This document shows positions 52,819 to 60,191 of a stretch of DNA of 64,000 nucleotides, piece by piece; the stretch's first letter is position 1; each line of letters starts with the position of its first letter. The DNA comes from Gemmatimonadota bacterium. GTDB lineage: Bacteria; Gemmatimonadota; Gemmatimonadetes; Gemmatimonadales; Gemmatimonadaceae. The stretch is from contig JADJRJ010000029.1 of assembly GCA_016712265.1 (NCBI GenBank), forward strand, positions 1 to 64,000. The letters are read 5' to 3'. The notes under the pieces are model-generated. The model had not been told where the DNA came from, ran no database searches, and worked only from the letters and a program-made list of their open reading frames with translations. The position numbers and the translations under genes are program-made.

Positions 52819-53309
52819 CCCCCGTCCTCTCGTACCGGCGCTGGAGGGAGACCGCTTTCAGCGGCCATCGCCTGGAGCGCCTCCCCGAGGTGGCGTTCCA
52901 GATCCTGTATGGCGCTTGCTGGTCCCAGGGTGGCTCCTTGTCGGGCGGCGTGCTCCAGGGATCCGCTCGCGGCAGCCACACGCGTCGCACCGACACTCCC
53001 GGCACAGGACTTCAGCGTATGCGCGGCGAAGGCGAAGGCGTCGCGATCCTGAACGTGCGCGGCAGCCTGGAGCTCGCCGAGCAGGCGCGGGCCATCGTCA
53101 AGGAACATGCCGAAGGCGGTCCTGAGGAGCGCACCGCTGCGGTCGAGATCCATGATCTCCGCGATGACCCGCGGATCCAGGGGATTCGGCGATGCGGACG
53201 GGGTGCCCGCCGCCACCGGTAGGGACGTCTGCGGGGCGCGCGGCGCTTCCTCCTCCAGGCCGCTGGGGGGGGTGGCGCCCGCTGGTTCGGGATCTCGGTC
53301 CTTCGTCAT
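52815..53309 (-). CDS. Hpt-domain phosphotransfer protein
   Basis: 164 residues from the ATG at 53309. A proline/alanine-rich N-terminal 40 residues is followed by a four-helix Hpt bundle, with the phospho-accepting histidine in FAFAAHTLKSCAGSVGATR. Such proteins shuttle phosphate between receivers. Its stop overlaps the ATG of the GGDEF-EAL gene. It is probably the link from the hybrid kinase receiver to the GGDEF-EAL receiver. An in-frame reading further upstream to 53519 lacks convincing coding character. Confidence 0.85.
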   Translation of the reverse strand: MTKDRDPEPAGATPPSGLEEEAPRAPQTSLPVAAGTPSASPNPLDPRVIAEIMDLDRSGALLRTAFGMFLDDGPRLLGELQAAAHVQDRDAFAFAAHTLKSCAGSVGATRVAAASGSLEHAARQGATLGPASAIQDLERHLGEALQAMAAESGLPPAPVREDGG

Positions 53310-53580
53310 GGATGGCAGGGCTGCTCCGGGCCGCGTAACACGATTATCGGTCACTGTCTGAACGAACTGGACGGAGCGCGGGTCGCAGGGTTCGTTTTTC
53401 TTCGCGACCAGTCGTGTCCTGTTGATTGCCGTGCGTCGCCGTACGCTCGCGGAGGACAAAATGTCGTGCAGGGATCGGACGGACAGTCCGGCCACCGGGA
53501 TTCGGACCCCCGAAGGCAAGCCCCGGCTTCGGCGCTGTTATCTTGAGGAACGTTTTTCACATTCTCGCGAGGAATCAACG

Positions 53581-54333
53581 GTGAAGATCGCCGTGTGTAT
53601 CAAGCGGGTGCCCGAAATGGACGGCACCTTCCGAATTGCCGCCTCGGGCGCCGCGGTGGACGAGGCCGGGCTCAAGTTCGACATGTCGGACTTCGACGGC
53701 TACGCAGTCGAGGCGGCCCTCCAGATGACCGAGAAGCTCGGCGCCGGTGAAGTGCACGTCGTGTCGCTGGGTCCGGACATCGTCCAGGAGACGCTGCGCA
53801 AGGCGCTGTCTATGGGCTGTGCCCGTGCGACCCAACTCAAGTGCGACGTCGTGCCGTACGACCCGTTCGCTATCGCGTCCGCCCTGGCCGCCGAGTTGCA
53901 GGGCGGTGCGTACGACCTTGTCCTGTTCGGCAAGATGTCGATCGACTCGGCCAATGGGGCCGTGGGGTTCATGGTCGCGGAACTGCTCGGCCTTCCGATG
54001 GTCCACGGGTGCTCGAAGCTCGACGTGGCGGGTGGGCAGGGAACGGCCCGGCGAGAAATTGAGGGCGGCGGCGAGATGATGACCTTCTCCCTGCCGGCGG
54101 TGGTGTCGATCGATGAGGGCATTGCGCGCCCTCGGTATCCGTCGCTCAAGGGGATCATGGCGGCGAAGAAGAAGCCGCTTGACGTCAAGCCGGCGCAACT
54201 CGGTCCGGTCGCCCTGACGGTGGAACGCATGGAGCTTCCCGCGGCCCGTCCCCCTGGACGCATCATTGGGGAGGGCGCTGCCGTGGTTCCCGAGTTGGTC
54301 CGACTTCTCCAAACGGAAGCGAAGGTGCTCTGA
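53581..54333 (+). CDS. etfB: Electron transfer flavoprotein beta subunit
   Basis: 250 residues from the GTG at 53581 with a GAGGAA ribosome site. KIAVCIKRVPEMDGTF is the family opening. The recognition-loop region DGYAVEAALQMTEKLG and the EtfB signature VSIDEGIARPRYPSLKGIMAAKKK are present. Together with EtfA it takes electrons from acyl-CoA dehydrogenases. The TGA overlaps the etfA ATG by one base. Confidence 0.95.
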   Translation: MKIAVCIKRVPEMDGTFRIAASGAAVDEAGLKFDMSDFDGYAVEAALQMTEKLGAGEVHVVSLGPDIVQETLRKALSMGCARATQLKCDVVPYDPFAIASALAAELQGGAYDLVLFGKMSIDSANGAVGFMVAELLGLPMVHGCSKLDVAGGQGTARREIEGGGEMMTFSLPAVVSIDEGIARPRYPSLKGIMAAKKKPLDVKPAQLGPVALTVERMELPAARPPGRIIGEGAAVVPELVRLLQTEAKVL

Positions 54334-55316
54334 TGACTAACGTCCTGGTGTATGCAGAAACGCGTGGCGGACAGCCGCGCAAGGTGACCTTCGAGGCGAT
54401 CACGGCTGCGCGGCAGCTGGCCGACCAGCTGGGGGGAGCCGTGCACGTGGTGGTTGCCGGGCCGGCCGGGGTGGAGGCGCTGGCGGCGTCGTTCGGGGAA
54501 CATGGGGCGGACGTGGTGGTGGCCTGCGGTCATGAGTCCCTGGTGCACTACCAGCCGGATGTCGCCACGGCCCTCGTGGCGTCGCGCGCACGGAGCGCGA
54601 CATACCGGGCGATCGTCTTCAGCGCGAGTGCGCAGGGGAAGGACCTGGCGCCGCGCGTGGCCGCGAGGCTGCGGACCACGCTGGCGAGCGACGTGACCTC
54701 CTTCTCCCTGCGGGGGGACGCGATGGTGGTGACGCACCCCGGATACACGGGCAAGGTCATCCAGACACTCAAGCTGGTCGCCTCGCCCGCGTTGCTCGCC
54801 GTTCGGCCAGGTGCCGTCGCCGCAGCCAAACAGCCCAAAGCAGGGACCGTCGAGGCGGTGGCGTTGCCGGAGCTCCCCTCCGCGCGTGTGACGACCACCG
54901 AAACCGTGCTCGGGGACACCAAGAAGCTGGACCTCGGCGAGGCGCCCGTGATTGTCAGTGGGGGGCGCGGACTCAAGGCCGCCGAGCACTTCGCGTTGGT
55001 GGAGGAGCTGGCGGCGGCCTTCGGCAATGCGGCCGTTGGTGCCACACGTGCCGTGACCGACGAAGGGTGGCGTCCGCATGCGGACCAGATTGGACAGACG
55101 GGCCGACTGGTGAGTCCCGACCTGTACGTCGCGGTCGGCATTTCGGGGGCGATCCAGCATCTCGCTGGCATGCGGACGTCGCGCTGTATCGTGGCGATCA
55201 ACAAGGACAAGGAGGCCCCGATCTTCAAGGTGGCCGACTACGGGATCGTGGGCGACGTCTTTGAGGTGGTTCCCGCGCTGACGGCGGCCATCAAGAGCGC
55301 GAAACAGGGCGCCTGA
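54333..55316 (+). CDS. etfA: Electron transfer flavoprotein alpha subunit
   Basis: 327 residues. The C-terminal FAD-binding domain has VIVSGGRGLKAAEHFALVEELA and GATRAVTDEGWRPHADQIGQTG. It continues with LYVAVGISGAIQHLAGM and VAINKDKEAPIFKVADYGIVGD. This is the textbook EtfA signature. A strong hairpin ends the operon. No ETF-quinone oxidoreductase gene is in the window. Confidence 0.96.
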   Translation: MTNVLVYAETRGGQPRKVTFEAITAARQLADQLGGAVHVVVAGPAGVEALAASFGEHGADVVVACGHESLVHYQPDVATALVASRARSATYRAIVFSASAQGKDLAPRVAARLRTTLASDVTSFSLRGDAMVVTHPGYTGKVIQTLKLVASPALLAVRPGAVAAAKQPKAGTVEAVALPELPSARVTTTETVLGDTKKLDLGEAPVIVSGGRGLKAAEHFALVEELAAAFGNAAVGATRAVTDEGWRPHADQIGQTGRLVSPDLYVAVGISGAIQHLAGMRTSRCIVAINKDKEAPIFKVADYGIVGDVFEVVPALTAAIKSAKQGA

Positions 55317-55336
55317 CGGGTGTTGCTGGTGGTGGG

Positions 55337-55373
55337 TCAGGCCCGGGCGCCCAGGTGGGAGGCCCGGGCCTGA
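55337..55373 (+). terminator. Terminator after etfBA
   Basis: TCAGGCCCGGGC (55337-55348) pairs with GCCCGGGCCTGA (55362-55373), a perfect 12-bp stem with a 13-base loop, followed by TTCGTTC. Confidence 0.8.
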
Positions 55374-55476
55374 TTCGTTCCTACGTCAGGTGACGGATGG
55401 GTGGGACGGGGACCCGGCCCGATCATGGGATTGACCGGAGCAGGCGTCCGGCTTCACCCCATCAACGGATCATCCC

Positions 55477-55989
55477 ATGCGTATCGCCGTCCTGTGCGTC
55501 CTGTTTGCCGCTGCGCCCTCTTCCCTCTGGAGTCAGGATCTCAATGCCAGGCTTCCCGGGCCGACCACCATGGCTCAGCTCTCGGGTCCTCGCTTTGGCG
55601 CCACCTTCGTTCCGGCGCGCGCACGCGCCGAGCTGGCGGAGAAGGGGATTGAGGTGAACGGTGTCATGAGCCAATTCGGCTGGCAGTTCGAGCGCTTGTT
55701 CCTCTCCGGTGACGGCCAGATGGCTGCCGTGTCGGAATTCGTGGTTCTGGTTGGTGGGTTGGACCAGGGCACATTCCTGCCCAGCATCAACTGGGTGATT
55801 GGCGCCCGACACGTCGGCGGACTCGAGTTTGGTGTCGGCCCCAACCTGTCGGCGGCGGGCTCTGCGCTGGTCATCGCCGCGGGGGCCACCAGGCGATCGG
55901 GCTCGATGAACATCCCGTTCAACGTGTCGGTCGTGCCGTCCAAGTTCGGGACTCGACTGAGCCTGCTGACCGGATTCACCGTTCGTTAG
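55477..55989 (+). CDS. Exported protein of unknown function
   Basis: 170 residues with a signal peptide (VLCVLFAAAPSSLWSQ). The mature part alternates short strands (GVMSQFGWQFERLF, SEFVVLVGGLDQGTF, GLEFGVGPNLSAAG), suggesting a small beta-barrel or sandwich ending in GFTVR. I do not recognise a family. The stop codon is the TAG of a CGTTAGGC motif and a perfect palindrome follows. It has its own promoter region after the etf terminator. Confidence 0.6.
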   Translation: MRIAVLCVLFAAAPSSLWSQDLNARLPGPTTMAQLSGPRFGATFVPARARAELAEKGIEVNGVMSQFGWQFERLFLSGDGQMAAVSEFVVLVGGLDQGTFLPSINWVIGARHVGGLEFGVGPNLSAAGSALVIAAGATRRSGSMNIPFNVSVVPSKFGTRLSLLTGFTVR

Positions 55990-56000
55990 GCCCTGATGGC

Positions 56001-56024
56001 CGGGGACCAGGCGCCTGGTCCCCG
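56001..56024. terminator. Perfect 24-bp palindrome between convergent genes
   Basis: CGGGGACCAGGC is followed at once by its reverse complement GCCTGGTCCCCG. Transcribed from either side it forms a strong hairpin (minimum loop taken from the centre). It lies 12 bases past one stop and 14 before the other. Confidence 0.7.
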
Positions 56025-56037
56025 ACGGCCTTGGCGG

Positions 56038-57123
56038 TTACCGCAGGCGCGCGTCCACCAGTCGGGCGACGGCGCCAAGCGTGGTTTGCATCGCGTTGAA
56101 GCCCAGTCGGAAGTCGGCGTCGGAGAAGGAGACGAAGAGGTCGGTGGGGCGGTGCCAGTGCGGATTGCCGCCACGACCCGTCTCGTACAGGCGCCGATTC
56201 TCCCGCAGGCTGACCGCCGCGATAAGGTCCTGGAAGGGCCCGGAGTCAGTATTGCTCATGGCGTTGCTCATCACGGCGGGATAGTCGGTCGCGAACATCC
56301 GGTTGGCGTTGAGCAGCTTGAGGGCGAGCTGGGCGGACTCTTCGGCTTTCGCCGAGTTCAGTTGGAACTCGATGTCCACGTCCGCGTCGAGGGCCTGGGT
56401 GTACTGGACCGGGACGCCGTGATCCCACAGCATCATGTCGTGCTGGATCATGCCCAGCCACTTTGGCTCCGGGTACCGGCCCGAGCCGCGTGGGTCCTCG
56501 ATCCCCTGCAGCCTGGCTCGCTGCTCAACGTAGGCGCGCGCGCCCTGCAGGCCGGTCTCCTCGTTGTTCCAGAGGGCGAACCGGATCGATCGGTTCGTGG
56601 TCACGGCCGGATCGGCGAGGACCCGGGCGATCTCCATCACCAGCGCGGTGCCCGAGGCGTCGTCGTTCGCCGCCTCGCCCCCGCCGCGCCCGTCCATGTG
56701 GCCGCCGATGATGTACATCTCGGCTGGCGTGGTGGTGCCGACCTTGGTGGCGAACACCTCCTCGCGCGGGGATCCCTCATGCTGGTACTTCACGCGTTCG
56801 GTCGTGTATCCCCAGCTGCGGAGCTGTTGTTCGATCCAGTCGTTCGCCGCGGCGTTGCGCGGCGTACCCTGTTCGCGGTCGCCGAACATCGTCAGGCCCT
56901 TGATCAGCGACTTGTAGCTGTTGAAGTCGAGCCTGGCGACGATCCGCTGGACCATGCTGTCGGACGTGGTCATCGCCACGCCGCCGAGCACGCCGCGGCC
57001 CGGCTGGCCAGCCTGGGCGCCTTGCCGCTGCTGGCCCTGCGGCGGGGTCGCCGGCCGTTGGGGCGGGGTTTGCGCGGCGGACGTGCCGACGAGGACGAGA
57101 GAGGCGAGGAAGGCGTGACGCAT
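56038..57123 (-). CDS. Exported M28-family aminopeptidase
   Basis: 361 residues. A signal peptide (AFLASLVLVGTSAAQ) is followed by a Pro/Gln-rich linker. Zinc-site text is MYIIGGHMDGRGGGEAANDDASGTALVME (His and bridging Asp), then WNNEETGLQGARAYVE (catalytic Glu pair), IQHDMM and the final NPHWHRPTDLF. The DDASG block is typical of M28. It should release N-terminal residues from peptides in the periplasm or outside the cell. Confidence 0.9.
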   Translation of the reverse strand: MRHAFLASLVLVGTSAAQTPPQRPATPPQGQQRQGAQAGQPGRGVLGGVAMTTSDSMVQRIVARLDFNSYKSLIKGLTMFGDREQGTPRNAAANDWIEQQLRSWGYTTERVKYQHEGSPREEVFATKVGTTTPAEMYIIGGHMDGRGGGEAANDDASGTALVMEIARVLADPAVTTNRSIRFALWNNEETGLQGARAYVEQRARLQGIEDPRGSGRYPEPKWLGMIQHDMMLWDHGVPVQYTQALDADVDIEFQLNSAKAEESAQLALKLLNANRMFATDYPAVMSNAMSNTDSGPFQDLIAAVSLRENRRLYETGRGGNPHWHRPTDLFVSFSDADFRLGFNAMQTTLGAVARLVDARLR

Positions 57124-57248
57124 CGGTCAGGGGGAGGAGACAGCGGAATCTTACAGGCGGGGCCGGGGACCCGTGAGCGGGCGGGTGATTTCGGGTGCTC
57201 GTGGCACCCGACTGGCGCGCCGCGGGAGCGACGCCGAGGTTTGGTGGC

Positions 57249-57872
57249 ATGCCGCTGCGAATCGATGTTGTCCTCTTTGACTTGCTGACCGCGCTGCTGG
57301 ATTCCTGGACCCTCTGGGACGCCGCGGCGGGAGGCCGTGAGGACGGCCGACGCTGGCGTATGCGATACCTGGAGCTGACGTATGGGGCACACGGGTACGC
57401 GCCATACGAGGCGCTGGTGCGTCGCTCGGCGCTGGACGCCGGGCTGGAGGACGCGGTGGCCGACACCCTCGTGCGGCGGTGGGATGAGCTCACGCCGTGG
57501 CCTGAGGTGCATGAGGCATTGCATGATCTTCGGCAGGATGGCTACCGGTTGGGCGTCGTGACCAACTGTTCGGAGCTACTAGGTCATCGCGCGGTTGCGC
57601 AGCTCGGGATTCCCGTGCACCTGGTGACGGCCGAACGTGCCGGGGCCTACAAGCCGGATGCTGCTCCCTACCTCCTGGCGCTGGAGGAGATGCACACCAC
57701 GCCGGAGCGTACGCTCTTCGTGGCCGGTTCACCCGCTGACATTGGCGGGGCGACCGCGGTGGGGATGCCCGTGGTGTGGCACAACCGCATTGGCCTGGCC
57801 GCGCCACGCGAGCCGGTCACGAGGATCGAGTCGCTCCGTGAGCTCGTGATACGCCTGCGTACCGGGTACTGA
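57249..57872 (+). CDS. HAD-superfamily hydrolase (haloacid dehalogenase-like)
   Basis: 207 residues from the ATG at 57249 (an alternative start at 57195 adds 18 residues). Motif I is VVLFDLLTALLDSW: the nucleophile Asp is present but the second Asp of phosphatases is Leu, as in haloacid dehalogenases. Motif II is GVVTNCSE, with the lysine in AGAYKPDAAPYL, and motif IV is FVAGSPADIGGATAVGM. This favours a dehalogenase-like reaction over phosphatase action. The substrate is unknown. Confidence 0.8.
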   Translation: MPLRIDVVLFDLLTALLDSWTLWDAAAGGREDGRRWRMRYLELTYGAHGYAPYEALVRRSALDAGLEDAVADTLVRRWDELTPWPEVHEALHDLRQDGYRLGVVTNCSELLGHRAVAQLGIPVHLVTAERAGAYKPDAAPYLLALEEMHTTPERTLFVAGSPADIGGATAVGMPVVWHNRIGLAAPREPVTRIESLRELVIRLRTGY

Positions 57873-58072
57873 CCGGGGCGCCCCGCCCATGCGGGCCGGA
57901 CCAATGGGCGCTGAGGGGCTGCGGGATTCTGTCCGCGAAGGCCACGCCCGCGGACCCCAGGTGGTCGCGGGGGACGGACAGCTCGCGCTGGCGCCGCCAG
58001 CCGTCGTGCGCCCCCTGTCGATCCCACGGCCGGCCCCTACCTTCTCGGACGTCCCTCCAACGAGTTCCGGCC

Positions 58073-60121
58073 ATGCGTTTCCGTCCCAGGCTCATCGTCG
58101 CTGCGATACTTGGTGCCGCGGCACCACTCGCGGCCCAGGAAAAGGCGTCCGACACGCTGCTCACGGTCAATCACTACCTCGACTTCGAGTCGGTGAGTGA
58201 CGCGAGGGTCTCGCCCGACGGGTCGCGACTCATTTACACACGCCGCTTCGTGGACAAGCAGAAGGACGCGTTCGAATCGGCGATGTGGATCATGAATGCC
58301 GATGGGTCGGAGAACCGGTTCCTCGCGCGGGGGGCCTCCCCGGTCTGGTCGCCGGATGGTACCCGCATCGCCTATCTCGCCGAGGGGGCCCCGGGCGGCA
58401 TGCAGGTCCATGTGCGATGGATGAATGCCGAGGGGGCGACGTCGCAGGTCACGCGCGCGGAATACGGGCCCGCCGACATCGCCTGGTCGCCCGATGGCAC
58501 GATGATCGGGTTTGCGATGTACACGCCCAAGCCGAACGTGTGGTCGATCGACATGCCGGCGCCGCCACCCGGGGCGCAATGGACGCCGGCGCCGCGGTAC
58601 GTGAAGGACATCCACTATCGGGCGGACCGACGCGGGTTCCTTGAGCCCGGGTTTGTGCACCTCTTCGTCGTCCCGGCCGATGGGGGGACGCCGCGCCAGC
58701 TGACCAGTGGCAATTGGAACGCCGGGTCACGGTTCGACGGTCAGCCCGGTGCGGTGGGATGGGCGTGGACGCCGGACGGAAAGTCGATCGTGTTCGACGG
58801 CCTGATGGACGCGAACAGCGACAAGAATTACCGCGACTCCGACATCAATCTCGTGAACGTGGGGACGGGGGCCCTGCGGAAGCTCACGGCCCAGCGAGGG
58901 TCGTGGTCCTCTCCGGTGGTGTCTCCGGACGGCCAGTGGGTGGCATTCGCGGGGTACGCCGCCACTCCCCAAACGTACAAAACGTCTGAGCTGTACCTGA
59001 TGCGACTGGACGGCTCCGGCCTGAAGAAGATCTCGGCGACCCTCGATCGCGACGTGGCGCAGCTCACCTGGGCGCGCGACAACAGCGGCGTCTATTTCAC
59101 GGCGAACGACCGCGGGGCGAACAACATGCACTTCGCGTCGGTGGCTGGCGCGGTGCGAGCCATCACCACCGGGGCGCAAATGTTCAGCCTTGGCTCGATC
59201 GCCGCGAACGGCCTCGTGGTGGGGGCGCGGACGACCGCGCTCGAGCCCACCGACATCGTCGCCTTCTCGCTGTCGGCACCGGGCCAGGTGAAGCGACTGA
59301 CGAGCGTGAACGCCGACGTCCTGGCGAACAAGAAGCTTGGCGCGGTCGAGGAGGTCTGGGTGACCTCCACCAACAACACGCGGGTGCAGGGCTGGCTGGT
59401 GAAGCCCCCCAACTTCGACCCGGCGAAGAAGTGGCCCATGATCATGGAGATCCACGGCGGTCCCCATGGGATGTACAATGGCGCGTTCTCCTACATGTAC
59501 CAGAACTTTGCTTCCAACGGGTATGTGGTGCTCTACACGAATCCCCGCGGGTCGACGGGGTACGGCACCGACTTCGGGAACGCCATCAACAAGCGCTATC
59601 CCGGCGTGGACTACGAGGACCTGATGGCGTCGGTCGACACCGTCGTCGGGCGGGGGTACATCGATCAGACGCGGATGTACGTCGGCGGATGCTCCGGCGG
59701 GGGCGTGTTGAGCAGTTGGGTGATTGGTCACACCAATCGCTTTGCCGGCGCCGCGGTGCGTTGCCCGGTGATGAACTGGATCTCCTTCGCCGGAAACGCT
59801 GACGTCCCGTATTTCGGGCATGCGTGGTTCGAGAAGCCGTACTGGGAGGATCCCAAGCCGTGGCTCGACCAGTCGCCCTTGATGTACGTGGGGAAGGTGA
59901 CCACGCCGACCGTCATCATGACCGGTGAATTGGACCTCCGCACTCCGATGGCGCAGTCCGAGGAATACTTCCAGGCGCTGCAGATGCGCGGTGTGCCGAG
60001 CGCCCTGCTTCGGTTCCAGGGGGAGTTTCATGGGACCGGGTCGAAGCCGAGCAACTTCATGCGTACCCAGCTGTACATGATGAGCTGGTACCAGCAGCAC
60101 CAGCGGAAGGCGGCGATGTAG
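58073..60121 (+). CDS. Exported S9-family prolyl oligopeptidase-like peptidase
   Basis: 682 residues. A signal peptide (IVAAILGAAAPLAAQ) is followed by a beta-propeller with WD40/TolB-like units such as DARVSPDGSRLIYTRR and GASPVWSPDGTRIAYLAEG. The alpha/beta hydrolase domain in the last 250 residues has GGPHGMYNGAFSYMYQNFASNGY, the nucleophile serine in VGGCSGGGVLSSW, the aspartate in IMTGELDLRTP, and the histidine in FQGEFHGTGSK. It should cleave short peptides after export. Confidence 0.93.
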   Translation: MRFRPRLIVAAILGAAAPLAAQEKASDTLLTVNHYLDFESVSDARVSPDGSRLIYTRRFVDKQKDAFESAMWIMNADGSENRFLARGASPVWSPDGTRIAYLAEGAPGGMQVHVRWMNAEGATSQVTRAEYGPADIAWSPDGTMIGFAMYTPKPNVWSIDMPAPPPGAQWTPAPRYVKDIHYRADRRGFLEPGFVHLFVVPADGGTPRQLTSGNWNAGSRFDGQPGAVGWAWTPDGKSIVFDGLMDANSDKNYRDSDINLVNVGTGALRKLTAQRGSWSSPVVSPDGQWVAFAGYAATPQTYKTSELYLMRLDGSGLKKISATLDRDVAQLTWARDNSGVYFTANDRGANNMHFASVAGAVRAITTGAQMFSLGSIAANGLVVGARTTALEPTDIVAFSLSAPGQVKRLTSVNADVLANKKLGAVEEVWVTSTNNTRVQGWLVKPPNFDPAKKWPMIMEIHGGPHGMYNGAFSYMYQNFASNGYVVLYTNPRGSTGYGTDFGNAINKRYPGVDYEDLMASVDTVVGRGYIDQTRMYVGGCSGGGVLSSWVIGHTNRFAGAAVRCPVMNWISFAGNADVPYFGHAWFEKPYWEDPKPWLDQSPLMYVGKVTTPTVIMTGELDLRTPMAQSEEYFQALQMRGVPSALLRFQGEFHGTGSKPSNFMRTQLYMMSWYQQHQRKAAM

Positions 60122-60191
60122 CAGCGCGCGGGACGGCTGATCCGCCCGGGGAGGTTCCTGCGCCTGTCCGGGCAGACCCGGGCCGTGTGCC

